Source: Streptomyces sp. CoH27 (lineage in GTDB: Bacteria; Actinomycetota; Actinomycetes; Streptomycetales; Streptomycetaceae). Taken from it: DNA of 58,730 nt. This document shows positions 7,097-16,542 of this stretch, one piece after another. The notes under the pieces are model-generated. The model was not told where the DNA came from, searched no databases, and was given only the letters and a program-made list of their open reading frames with translations. Location of the stretch: assembly GCF_020181035.1 (NCBI RefSeq), contig NZ_JAIQYY010000010.1:232321-291050 (forward strand), written 5' to 3'. Every line of letters begins with the position of its first letter. The stretch's first letter is position 1. The translations under genes and the position numbers were made by a program.

Positions 7097-9055
7097 TTGC
7101 TCTCAGGGAGACACCGGGCGGCATCCACCGCCGCTCTGCTGTCCACCACGGCACTCATATCCACCGCGCTGTCCACCGGATGGCTCACCGCGACCGCCTC
7201 CGCCGCGCCGTCGGCCAACGGGGCGGCCCACGTCAAGCACCTGTGCTCCCACCCGACCACGCCGGGTCAGATGGCGTGCCTGGCCGAGGCCCGCACGGAC
7301 ATCGTCCGGCACCTGACGGTCAGCCCGAACACGACCCCGAACGGCTACGGCCCCTCGGACCTCCAGAGCGCCTACAACCTGCCGTCCGCCACCGCCGGCG
7401 CGGGCAAGACCGTCTTCATCGTCGACGCCTACGACGACCCGAACGCCGAGTCCGACCTGGCCGCCTACCGGTCCCAGTACAACCTCCCGGCCTGCACCAC
7501 CGCCAACGGCTGCTTCCACAAGGTGAACCAGACCGGCGGCACGTCGTACCCGACCGCGGACGCGGGCTGGGCCGGCGAGATCTCCCTCGACCTCGACATG
7601 GTCAGCGCGGTCTGCCCGCAGTGCCACATCACGCTGGTCGAGGCCTCCTCGCCCAGCATGACGGACATCGGCACGGCCGAGAACGAGGCCGTCGCCCTCG
7701 GCGCCAAGTACGTCTCCAACTCCTTCGGCGGCACCGAGGACCCGAGCGAGACCACCGCCGACGTCCAGTACTTCAACCACCCCGGCGTCGCCGTCACGGT
7801 CAGCGCGGGCGACGGCGGCTACGGCGCCGAGTACCCGGCGTCCTCCCCGTACGTCACCGCGGTCGGCGGCACCTCGCTCAGCCGCACCAGCAACACCCGC
7901 GGCTGGACCGAGTCGGTGTGGTCCACCAGCAGCACCGAGGGCACCGGCTCCGGCTGCTCCGCGGACGAGGCCAAGCCCACCTGGCAGACGGACAGCGGCT
8001 GCAGCCACCGCACGGTCGCAGACGTCTCCGCGGTCGCCGACCCGGCCACCGGCGTCGCCGTCTACGACACCTACGGCGGCTCCGGCGGCTGGAACGTCTA
8101 CGGCGGCACCAGCGCCTCCGCGCCCATCATCGCGGGCACCTACGCCCTCGCCGGCACCCCGGCCGCGAACAGCTACCCGTCCACGTACGCCTACGGCCAC
8201 AAGTCGGCCCTCAACGACGTGACCACGGGCAGCAACGGCAGCTGTTCCCCGAGCTACCTGTGCACCGCCGGCACCGGCTACGACGGCCCGACCGGCCTCG
8301 GCACGCCCAACGGGACCGCCGCCTTCGCCGCCGGCGCGAACTCCGTCAACTCCCTCCAGCCCGGCCAGAAGCTCACCTCCGGCCAGAAGCTGAGCAGCGC
8401 GAACATCACGCTGACGATGGGCAGCGACGGCAACCTCGTCGCCTACCTCAAGACGAACGGCGCCAGCGGCAGCGGCCCGGCGATCTGGGCCAGCAACACC
8501 TCCGGCCACTCCGGCGCCTACGCGTACATGCAGACCGACGGCAACCTGGTCGTCTACTCCAGCAGCGGCAGCGCCCTGTGGTCCACCCACACCAACGGCA
8601 ACTCCGGCGCCTCCTTCGTGGTGCAGGACGACGGCAACCTGGTGGTCTACTCCAGCAGCGGCAGCGCGCTGTGGTCCGACGGCACCTACATGCACTCGGC
8701 GACGATCGGCTCCGGCCAGAAGCTCAAGGGCGGCTGGTGGGCCCAGGCCAAGTACACCCGCCTGGTCATGCAGCCGGACGGCAACTTCGTCATCTACCGC
8801 AAGCGCGACGGCAAGGCGATCTGGACCAGCAACACCTACGGCCACGCCGGCGCCTACGCGTACATGCAGACCGACGGCAACCTGGTCGTCTACTCCAGCA
8901 GCGGCAGCGCCCTGTGGTCCACCCACACCAACGGCGACTCCGGCGCGTACGCCCTGATGCAGAGCGACGGCAACTTCGTCGTCTACAAGAGCACCGGCGG
9001 CCCCGGCAAGGGCGGCGCCCTGTGGGCGAGCGGCACCAACTCGTACGTGCCGTGA
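7097..9055 (+). CDS. Secreted S53 (sedolisin) peptidase with C-terminal bulb-lectin repeats
   Basis: A 652-residue exported protein: basic N-terminus, hydrophobic core and an ATASAAP cleavage region at about residue 37. The sedolisin fold follows, with catalytic Glu161 and Asp165 (EISLD), oxyanion Asp239 (SAGDGG) and nucleophile Ser339 (GGTSAS). A calcium-site-like NDVTTG closes the domain near residue 374. From about 420 onward there are bulb-type lectin units with five canonical mannose-binding QxDxNxVxY motifs (such as QTDGNLVVY) and one degenerate unit. It probably digests extracellular protein while bound to glycans. There is no long activation prodomain, as in other short actinobacterial S53 enzymes. 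TTG 7097 is supported by AGAAGGG nine bases upstream. Confidence 0.93.
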   Translation: MLSGRHRAASTAALLSTTALISTALSTGWLTATASAAPSANGAAHVKHLCSHPTTPGQMACLAEARTDIVRHLTVSPNTTPNGYGPSDLQSAYNLPSATAGAGKTVFIVDAYDDPNAESDLAAYRSQYNLPACTTANGCFHKVNQTGGTSYPTADAGWAGEISLDLDMVSAVCPQCHITLVEASSPSMTDIGTAENEAVALGAKYVSNSFGGTEDPSETTADVQYFNHPGVAVTVSAGDGGYGAEYPASSPYVTAVGGTSLSRTSNTRGWTESVWSTSSTEGTGSGCSADEAKPTWQTDSGCSHRTVADVSAVADPATGVAVYDTYGGSGGWNVYGGTSASAPIIAGTYALAGTPAANSYPSTYAYGHKSALNDVTTGSNGSCSPSYLCTAGTGYDGPTGLGTPNGTAAFAAGANSVNSLQPGQKLTSGQKLSSANITLTMGSDGNLVAYLKTNGASGSGPAIWASNTSGHSGAYAYMQTDGNLVVYSSSGSALWSTHTNGNSGASFVVQDDGNLVVYSSSGSALWSDGTYMHSATIGSGQKLKGGWWAQAKYTRLVMQPDGNFVIYRKRDGKAIWTSNTYGHAGAYAYMQTDGNLVVYSSSGSALWSTHTNGDSGAYALMQSDGNFVVYKSTGGPGKGGALWASGTNSYVP

Positions 9056-9074
9056 CACACCTGCTCTGAAAACA

Positions 9075-9106
9075 CCGCTGGCCCGGGGGAAACCCCGGGC
9101 CAGCGG
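9075..9106 (+). terminator. Intrinsic terminator after the S53 gene
   Basis: Perfect 14-base arms CCGCTGGCCCGGGG and CCCCGGGCCAGCGG close a GAAA-type loop directly after the peptidase stop. There is no long T run, which is common in Streptomyces. Confidence 0.85.
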
Positions 9107-9176
9107 CGTATGTGACGCTTAAACGTTCTGGTGCGCTGGTATTCCAGGGGACTCCTGTGACAGCTGTGCCCCCGCA

Positions 9177-11672
9177 ATGACTGCTGATGACAACGACAAC
9201 AGGTCTTCCGGGTGGGGCATGGGAACTGAACACAGAGTCCGGCGCGGTCGCCGCCGAGCCGGTCTGAAGAAGCGCACATGGGTGGCGCTGGGGGCGGTCG
9301 TCGCCGGCGGTGGCGTGGCGGTGGCGACCGTCGCCATGGCCGGTTCACCGAGCCATGGCAGAGCGACGGCCGCGCCGGGACCGATCAAGACACATGTCCA
9401 CTCGCTGTCCCTCACCGGGAACAGCGCGTCGCTCAAGACGCTGGGAGCCCAGTCCACGGCTCCGTTCAGCATGGTGGGTGTCACCTGGAACGGCGCCCAC
9501 GCCACACTGCGCGGCACGGTCGAGGTACGGACCCGCTCCGCCGACAGCGGCCACTGGACACCGTGGCTGAAGATGCAGCAGCCGGACGACATCCCCGACG
9601 CCGCCGAACTGAACCGCCCCGGTGTGCGCGGCGGAATGTCACCCATGTGGTCCGGGCCGTCGAACGGAATCCAGGTCCGCGCGACCGGCGCGGGCAAGGC
9701 GCTGCCCGCCGGGCTGCGGGTGGACCTGGTCGACCCGGGCAAGCCCGCCACCACTGGAACGCCGGCCTCCGGCATGGCCCCGGCGGCCTACGCCATGGAC
9801 GCGACCGCCACTGACAGCGCGACGCCGACGGACAGCGTCTCCCCCACGGACAGCGCCTCCCCGACCGACACCACGACGGACTCCGCCTCACCCACGGACA
9901 CCCCCACAGCCACGGACTCCGCGTCCGGCACGCCGTCCACCGGGACCTCCGCCTCCCCCTCCACCTCCGACTCCGCCTCACCGAGCGCCTCCCCGACGCC
10001 CTGGCCCAGCCAGCTCCCGTCGATGTCCGACGCGTACCCGTCCTGCACGGCCTCCTCCGCCGGCCCCTCCCCGTCCTCGTCCCCGACCCCGCCGGACCCG
10101 ATGCCGGCCGCGACCACCTCGACGGTGGCACCGCCCACCGTGGTCACCCGGGCCGGCTGGGGCGCCGACGAGTGCGCCCGGGACACCGGCTACCCCTCGT
10201 ACGGCTCCGCCGTGAAGGTCATGTTCGTCCACCACACGGACACCACCAACACCTACTCCTGCACGGACTCCCCGGCGATCGTGCGCAGCCTCTACGCCGC
10301 GCACCTCAGCCAGGGCTGGCGCGACCTCGGTTACAACTTCCTCGTCGACAAATGCGGCACCATCTTCGAGGGCCGCTTCGGCGGAATGGCGCTGCCGGTC
10401 GTGGGCGCGCAGACGTACGGGTTCAACACCAACAGCATGGGCGTGGCCGCCATCGGCACGTACACCGACCTCAGCGGCGGCGACTCCACGGCCAGCACCT
10501 TCCCCGGAGCCACGCCGAGCCAGGCGATGCTGGGCTCCATCGCCCGGATCGCGGCCTGGAAGTTCGGCATGACCGGAGTGGACCCGAGCACCGGCACCGC
10601 GACCCTGCCCGAGGGATCCTCCAACAGCTCCGGCTTCACCCTGGGCCAGAACTACAGCTTCAACGTCATCTCCGGGCACCGTAACGGCTTCGCCACCGAC
10701 TGCCCCGGAAACCAGCTCTACAACGCCCTGGGCACGGTCCGCTCGTACGCGGCCGGCCCGGTCGGCACGGTCTCCGTCACCGGGATGTCCGGCGGAGCGG
10801 CAAAGTCCGGGACGAACTACTACACCAAGGGCGCGGCCACGGTGAGCTGGACGACCGCCACACCGTCCGCCGTGATCTCCGGCTTCGACGTCCTGGTCGA
10901 CGGCAAGGCCGTGGCACACACCTCCGGCGACGCCCGCTCCGCCGCGGTCTCCGTCGCCGCCGGCAGCCACACCGTCCAGGTCCGCGCCACCCACGTCCGC
11001 GGCACCACCACGCTGTCCGGCTCCGTCACCCTGGTCGGCGACACCACCGCGCCCACCTTCCCGACCGCTCCCGGCGTGCAGATGCGCACCGGCACCGTGT
11101 ACTCCTCATCGGTCCCGGTCACGGTGACGTGGAAGGCCGCCGACAACGCGGCGCTGGCCGACGTCATGGCGACCGCGCCGGCCTCGGCCACCTTCGGCCC
11201 GACCGTGACCTCCTGGAACACCTGGGCCAAGCCCGGCACCTCGGACCTGTTCGCCCTGAAGGCGTACGACGTGGCCGGCAACACCGGTGGCGCCTCCGTC
11301 TACCGGACGCCGAACATCATCCAGGAGACCTCCACCACCCGCACCGGCAGCTGGACCCACAAGAGCAGCACCTCCTACCTGGGCGGCTACTCCTACAGCT
11401 CCTCGTCCGCCGGGGCCTCGATCAGCTGGACCTTCACCGGGCGCTCGGTGGCCTGGATCGTCTCGCGGGCCTCCACCTCGGGCCAGGCGTACATCTACGT
11501 CGACGGCACCAAGGTCTCCACGGTGGACCTGAAGTCCTCCACCACCCTCTACCGCCAGGCGATCTGGACCAAGACCTGGTCCGCCTCCGCCAAGCACACC
11601 CTGAAGATCGTCGTGGTCGGCACCTCGGGCCGCCCGGCCGTCACCACCGACGGCATCGCGACCATCGGCTGA
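9177..11672 (+). CDS. Secreted N-acetylmuramoyl-L-alanine amidase (PGRP/amidase_2 type)
   Basis: An 831-residue exported cell-wall hydrolase. A basic stretch and a hydrophobic segment (residues 34-56) act as a signal or anchor. A long Thr/Ser/Pro/Asp-rich linker with repeated SPTDSA-like units covers about 205-315. The amidase_2/PGRP domain then runs from VTRAGWGADE (about 322) to about 525. Zinc ligands are His352 or His353, His501 and Cys509, with the T7-lysozyme-like His-Cys spacing of eight; Tyr386 matches the catalytic tyrosine. Ig-like and beta-sandwich regions form the C-terminal 300 residues and probably bind wall or glycan. It cleaves stem peptides from muramic acid. The start is uncertain: ATG 9177 or ATG 9219. 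It lies between two S53 peptidase genes. Confidence 0.92.
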   Translation: MTADDNDNRSSGWGMGTEHRVRRGRRRAGLKKRTWVALGAVVAGGGVAVATVAMAGSPSHGRATAAPGPIKTHVHSLSLTGNSASLKTLGAQSTAPFSMVGVTWNGAHATLRGTVEVRTRSADSGHWTPWLKMQQPDDIPDAAELNRPGVRGGMSPMWSGPSNGIQVRATGAGKALPAGLRVDLVDPGKPATTGTPASGMAPAAYAMDATATDSATPTDSVSPTDSASPTDTTTDSASPTDTPTATDSASGTPSTGTSASPSTSDSASPSASPTPWPSQLPSMSDAYPSCTASSAGPSPSSSPTPPDPMPAATTSTVAPPTVVTRAGWGADECARDTGYPSYGSAVKVMFVHHTDTTNTYSCTDSPAIVRSLYAAHLSQGWRDLGYNFLVDKCGTIFEGRFGGMALPVVGAQTYGFNTNSMGVAAIGTYTDLSGGDSTASTFPGATPSQAMLGSIARIAAWKFGMTGVDPSTGTATLPEGSSNSSGFTLGQNYSFNVISGHRNGFATDCPGNQLYNALGTVRSYAAGPVGTVSVTGMSGGAAKSGTNYYTKGAATVSWTTATPSAVISGFDVLVDGKAVAHTSGDARSAAVSVAAGSHTVQVRATHVRGTTTLSGSVTLVGDTTAPTFPTAPGVQMRTGTVYSSSVPVTVTWKAADNAALADVMATAPASATFGPTVTSWNTWAKPGTSDLFALKAYDVAGNTGGASVYRTPNIIQETSTTRTGSWTHKSSTSYLGGYSYSSSSAGASISWTFTGRSVAWIVSRASTSGQAYIYVDGTKVSTVDLKSSTTLYRQAIWTKTWSASAKHTLKIVVVGTSGRPAVTTDGIATIG

Positions 11673-11693
11673 CCGTCCGGCCACACCTCACCA

Positions 11694-11736
11694 AGGAGCC
11701 CTCCGCCCGCGACAAGTCCGCGGACGGAGGGCTCCT
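11694..11736. terminator. Shared terminator between convergent genes
   Basis: Arms AGGAGCCCTCCGCCCGCG and CGCGGACGGAGGGCTCCT pair over 18 bases with one mismatch around a short loop. It sits between the stops of the convergent amidase and second S53 peptidase genes and could serve both. Confidence 0.8.
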
Positions 11737-11756
11737 GCACGAGGCCCGCGCCGCCG

Positions 11757-13097
11757 TCAGAAGGCGCCGGTGCCGATGGGCGTGCCGAGACCGGTCGGCC
11801 CGTCGTATCCCGGACCCGCGGTACACAGATAACTGCCACCGCAGGAGCCGTTGCTGCCCGAAGTGACGTCGTTGAGCGCCGACGTGCGACCGTACGGATA
11901 CGAGCCGTCGACGACCTGAGAGGTGTTTCCCGCCAGCGCGTAGACGCTCGCGATGATCGGCGACGAGACGCTGGTGCCCCCGACCTCGACCCATCCGTCG
12001 GCACCCTGCGCGAGACCGAGTTGAAGCTCGGTGTCGCACAACACCCCGCCGCCGCAGCTGCTGTACGTGTCATAAACCGCCACCCCCGTATTGGGGTCGG
12101 CGACCGCGGCCACATCGGCGACGCTGCGCCTGGCACATCCGGAGTCGTGCTGCCAGGACGGCTTGGCCTCGTACGCCGAGCAACCCGAGCCCGCCCCGCT
12201 CCAGGCGGTCTCGGTCCAGCCACGCGAGGTGGACGCCTTGCTCAGCGAGGTGCCGCCCACAGCGGTGACGTACGGCGAGGAGGCCGGCCAGGAGACGCCG
12301 TAACCGGAGTCACCCGAACTCGCCGTGATCGCGACGCCGGGGTGGTCGAAGTGCGAGTCGAAGGAGGTGACGGTGTTGTCCTCGGGCCCACCCCAGCTGT
12401 TGGAGACAGAGACGACGCCCGGTGTGACGGCGGCGGTGTCCTCGGCCGTCATGAGATCCGGGACGTTCGCCGAGCCCGCCTCGACCAGCAGGATGTGGCA
12501 GTCGGGGCAGGTCGCCGAGACCATGTCGAGGTCGAGACTGATCTCCTCGGCCCATCCATAGTCACCGGAGGGCAACGGCGACGCCTGGCCGCGCTGATTC
12601 ACCTTGCGGAAGCAGCCGTTGGCGGTCGTGCACGACGGCAGACCGTAGGCGCTGCGGTAAGCGGCCAGGTCGGACTCGGCGTTCGGATCGTCCATGGCGT
12701 CGACGATCGCCACCGTGCGACCGGCTCCCGAGGTACCGCCCAGTTTGTAGGCGGAACGCAGATCAGACGGTACGTACCCCACCGTGGTCGGGGATCCGGT
12801 GGTGAACGGTGACATGCGCCCCGAGGTGGTGCGGTGGGCCTTCAAGACCCCGAAACAGCGGGCTCGTCCCGCCTGCACGGGATGGAAACAGCCGAAATCC
12901 GCCGTACCCGCGGAGGCGGACGCGCGCGGCGCGGACGAGAGAGCGGCGGCCTGGACCCCGGTGGCCAGGCCGATGGAGAGGGCGGTGACGGCGAGTGTGA
13001 GCATCGCGGTGAGGGCAGCTGCCATCCTCCGCACCCGGCGTCTCGGTTGATGGCGGTGGATCACCAGGGATCCGGAGGGTATCTCGCTGCGCTGCAT
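11757..13097 (-). CDS. Secreted S53 (sedolisin) peptidase, no lectin tail
   Basis: A 446-residue exported peptidase related to the one at 7097 but ending at the calcium-site region. A basic N-terminus and hydrophobic segment (about 25-50) form the signal peptide. Catalytic residues are Glu185 and Asp189 (EISLD), oxyanion Asp263 (SSGDSG) and Ser376 (GGTSVS). Shared blocks such as DDPNAESDLAAYRS, CTTANGCF and SALNDVT show the two genes are paralogues. ATG 13097 is chosen because GGAGG lies four bases upstream; longer frames have no such site. It faces the amidase gene and shares its terminator. The intergenic stretch upstream (13098-13374) holds TTGACATGG and two GCCATGTCA copies, possible control elements. 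Confidence 0.92.
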   Translation of the reverse strand: MQRSEIPSGSLVIHRHQPRRRVRRMAAALTAMLTLAVTALSIGLATGVQAAALSSAPRASASAGTADFGCFHPVQAGRARCFGVLKAHRTTSGRMSPFTTGSPTTVGYVPSDLRSAYKLGGTSGAGRTVAIVDAMDDPNAESDLAAYRSAYGLPSCTTANGCFRKVNQRGQASPLPSGDYGWAEEISLDLDMVSATCPDCHILLVEAGSANVPDLMTAEDTAAVTPGVVSVSNSWGGPEDNTVTSFDSHFDHPGVAITASSGDSGYGVSWPASSPYVTAVGGTSLSKASTSRGWTETAWSGAGSGCSAYEAKPSWQHDSGCARRSVADVAAVADPNTGVAVYDTYSSCGGGVLCDTELQLGLAQGADGWVEVGGTSVSSPIIASVYALAGNTSQVVDGSYPYGRTSALNDVTSGSNGSCGGSYLCTAGPGYDGPTGLGTPIGTGAF

Positions 13098-13374
13098 CAA
13101 GCCTCCGTGCGGTTTCGGGCGGTGCGGAAGGGCCACATGACGAAAAACAGCATTGACAGATGCCATGTCAGGTCAGCTGCGGGCCAGGTGGTTTCACCAT
13201 GCGGCCGCCCTCTTACGGTGGTCAAGGCCATGTCAATGCAGGTCTTGTGAGGCTGCCGCGGTGAGCGAGTGAACCGCCGTTCGCGTCTCCGCGCGGCGGC
13301 GAACGTATGGCCCGTTCACCGCCTCGCACGGCCGAGCGACAAAGCGCTACCGTGACCTGGGAGGTGTACACACA

Positions 13375-14052
13375 GTGCATTACGCCAACACGCCCTCGTG
13401 GCGATTCACCCAGGGCACCTCTCAGATGCTTCACGCCGCACTGTTCATCCGCGACGCCGCCACTCTGCCGGCCCCGGCAACCGCACCAGTGCCGCCCCCC
13501 CTCATCAACCACCCCGAGCCTGTGGACGTCCCGCACCCCCTGGATCGAGAAGTGCTGGCTGCCCAGTGGCTGGAGTGGTGGAGCAAGCTGGTCAACTGCG
13601 AGATGAGCGAAGACCGTCCCAACCAGGGTGAAAGCAGCGACGACACCGCACTGCGCATGGACCGGATCCTGCAGCAACGCAAGACTGTCTTCGATCCTCC
13701 CGACTTCGACTCCCTCCGCGCCACGCCACAGCTCCAGGCTCTGGTTCGGCAGAACTTCCGCGAGTCCCTGCTGTGGGCCAAGGAAGTAAAGCCTCGGAAG
13801 CCACCAGGAAGCTCACCCGGCGCTTCAGCGTTCCCACGGAGTCTCGTCAAGAACGTCGCCGAGAAAGTGGCCATGACGCACGACGTTCCGATCGCGGACG
13901 TCACGGGGGCAGTCCAGGTACTGCGCGTCGAAGGAATCTGGTCACAGCCGACAGCCCCGGGCTGCATGCTCTGCTCCACCGCCGCAGCAGCCCATCCCGA
14001 CTTCGCAACCGCCCTGCTGCGCGACACTTTCGTCTCCGGGCTCGGGACGTGA
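13375..14052 (+). CDS. Uncharacterised protein, 225 aa
   Basis: A soluble protein with no recognised domain. GTG 13375 is supported by GGGAGG about ten bases upstream. Third-position G/C bias is weaker than in neighbouring genes, suggesting acquired or less expressed DNA. The first 60 residues are Pro-rich; a Trp-rich helix follows (AQWLEWWSKLV), then a basic central region and a C-terminal part with helices around VAEKVAMTHDVPIADV and a GCMLC motif that could bind metal. The frame stays open after the TGA at 14050 as far as 14150, so the gene may have lost its original C-terminus. It lies next to a tRNA gene, a common insertion point for foreign DNA. Confidence 0.65.
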   Translation: MHYANTPSWRFTQGTSQMLHAALFIRDAATLPAPATAPVPPPLINHPEPVDVPHPLDREVLAAQWLEWWSKLVNCEMSEDRPNQGESSDDTALRMDRILQQRKTVFDPPDFDSLRATPQLQALVRQNFRESLLWAKEVKPRKPPGSSPGASAFPRSLVKNVAEKVAMTHDVPIADVTGAVQVLRVEGIWSQPTAPGCMLCSTAAAAHPDFATALLRDTFVSGLGT

Positions 14053-14150
14053 TGTCGCCGACGAGCTGAGCAGCTCGTCGTAAGCGACTGGGAAGCGTAC
14101 AAGGGCGACCCCAAGGCCGACGCCGGCGCCGGCCAGAAGGACATCCAGTG
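14053..14150 (+). pseudogene. C-terminal coding remnant before the tRNA
   Basis: Directly after the TGA of the preceding gene, and in the same frame, about 30 codons with strong G/C third-position bias lead to a stop at 14148-14150. They include SDWEAYKGDPKADAGAG, a normal-looking hydrophilic C-terminus. No start codon or ribosome site precedes it. It is either the former end of the 13375 gene, cut off by a nonsense or frameshift change, or the tail of another gene joined there. A clean terminator follows. Confidence 0.4.
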
Positions 14151-14159
14151 AGCGGGTCA

Positions 14160-14200
14160 TGCCGCGCTGACCTGGGGAGAAACCCCGGGTCAGCGCGGCA
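14160..14200 (+). terminator. Strong terminator before tRNA-Thr
   Basis: Arms TGCCGCGCTGACC (14160-14172) and GGTCAGCGCGGCA (14188-14200) are perfect complements, with further G-C pairing in the loop. It can stop transcription from either side: the 13375 gene rightward and the tRNA leftward. Confidence 0.85.
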
Positions 14201-14208
14201 TTCCGAAG

Positions 14209-14282
14209 AGCCCCCTGTCGGATTCGAACCGACGACCTTCGCTTTACAAGAGCGGCGCTCTGACCAGCTGAGCTAAGGAGGC
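14209..14282 (-). tRNA. tRNA-Thr(UGU)
   Basis: A 74-base cloverleaf on the minus strand. Acceptor GCCTCCT pairs with AGGGGGC, the D arm is GCTC...GAGC, and the T arm GTCGG-TTCGAAT-CCGAC is perfect. The anticodon loop CTTGTAA gives anticodon TGT, reading ACA threonine codons. The anticodon stem has one mismatch at its outer pair. CCA is not encoded. Confidence 0.95.
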
Positions 14283-14497
14283 CTGCGTCTGCACGCCCGT
14301 GCAGTGTACCCAGGTCTGAGCCGGTCCCTGTCGAAAATTTCCGCGAAGTTCACAGTGGCATGGGTACTGACAGACGAGTGAACGCCAGGTACCGTCCTGA
14401 TCCAGTTCACTTGGTTCACCTGTGTGGGCTACACCAACCACCTTCCTACAACGGATCGTCCGGCACGTTCCTGCCGGTAGAAGGGGGCCTCTGAGCC

Positions 14498-15634
<1,137 letters not shown>

Positions 15635-15666
15635 GCGGACTGAGCTGCGCGTTTGCGGCGGAGTTG

Positions 15667-15707
15667 ACGAAAGGGGTCCTGCGGAGTGCCGCGGGGCCCC
15701 TTTTCGT
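15667..15707 (+). terminator. Intrinsic terminator after msiK
   Basis: ACGAAAGGGGTCCTGCGG and GCCGCGGGGCCCCTTTTCGT form a long stem around a three-base loop with an internal T run, 33 bases after the msiK stop. Confidence 0.85.
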
Positions 15708-15863
15708 GTCGTTTGCGCCGCCGGGTCGCTCCGGAAATACCCCGGCACAGTGATCAATTCGGGCGGACGGCGTCAACCCCTTACCCAGAAAACGGCGCGA
15801 CCCCATCCCCCATATGGGTGACTCAATGTCGCCAAATCATTACCGGGCGCTACCCTCACACGC

Positions 15864-16322
15864 GTGAAGCACTCCACCATCCCTCAGACGCGACGCGGCC
15901 ACCGGGGCGGCCCTGCCCGCCGGATCGGCCGCACTCTCGCCCTCGTCCTGCCCGTCGTCCTGGTGCTCTCCGGGACCCTCGCGGTCACCCGGGTCAACTG
16001 GACCGGGAGCCCCTCCAGCTCGGTGCTGGCCGCCTCGGACGTCTCCACGGCGGAGGTTCCCAAGGCCGTCGCGCACGCCCCCGAGGACGTGCTCCGCGAC
16101 CGGCTGATGGGCGAGCTCCAGGACCGGAACCCGGGCGTGGTCCTCACCCACCTCCAGCAGGCCGTCAACGGCCACCCGTCGCTGGCCCGGCACTGCTCGT
16201 CCATCGCCCGCGCGCTGGGCCAGGCAGCGGTGCGCATGTACGGCGCCTCGCGCGCCCAGTCCTTCGCCCGACCGGTGTGCGACACGTCGTTCGCCTCGGG
16301 CGTGCTCGCCGCGGCGCGCTGA
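15864..16322 (+). CDS. Small membrane-anchored or exported protein
   Basis: A 152-residue protein with a basic N-terminus and one hydrophobic segment (about residues 24-43: LALVLPVVLVLSGTLAV), so it is either anchored with its C-terminus outside or exported. The external part is short and helical, with two cysteines (in HCSSIA and PVCDTS) that could form a disulphide outside the cell. I do not recognise the family. GTG 15864 has TACCCT seven bases upstream and no ribosome site, so it is probably leaderless. Degenerate tandem repeats begin just after its stop. It precedes the nucleotidyltransferase gene, which has its own promoter-like hexamer. Confidence 0.75.
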   Translation: MKHSTIPQTRRGHRGGPARRIGRTLALVLPVVLVLSGTLAVTRVNWTGSPSSSVLAASDVSTAEVPKAVAHAPEDVLRDRLMGELQDRNPGVVLTHLQQAVNGHPSLARHCSSIARALGQAAVRMYGASRAQSFARPVCDTSFASGVLAAAR

Positions 16323-16394
16323 GCCCCCGGGAGGCCGGTCGGCATCGCGTCCCTGCCGGCCGCCCCGGACAGGGGCCGTAAGCCGCGGACAGGG

Positions 16395-16522
16395 GCCGTA
16401 GGCGGCGCGTCGCTGTCGGTCCGCTCCGGGCAGGAGCCGTAAACCGTGAACAGCGCGTCGCTGCCGGCCGCCCTGGACAGAAGCCGTAGGCGGCGCGTCG
16501 CTGTCGGTCCGCTCCGGGCAGG
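16395..16522. repeat. Degenerate tandem repeat array, about 40-base units
   Basis: A 40-base block starting GCCGTAGGCGGCGCGTCGCT occurs identically at 16395-16434 and 16483-16522. Between them is a diverged unit starting GCCGTAAACCGTGAACAGCG, and a further degraded unit precedes them from about 16334. The array fills the space between the gene ending at 16322 and the gene starting at 16543, and its end provides part of the latter's promoter region. Confidence 0.85.
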
Positions 16523-16542
16523 GCGCCGCGTACAGTGCGGGC

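Noticed and set aside
14405..14420. GTTCACTTGGTTCACC upstream of msiK, similar to a PHO box
   Set aside because: The two GTTCAC units are nine bases apart, not the 11 needed for PhoP direct repeats, and no further units follow.
16334..16522. Repeat array considered as CRISPR
   Set aside because: Units are few, of unequal length and partly fused, with no unique spacers and no cas genes. The same applies to the array at 22262-22384.
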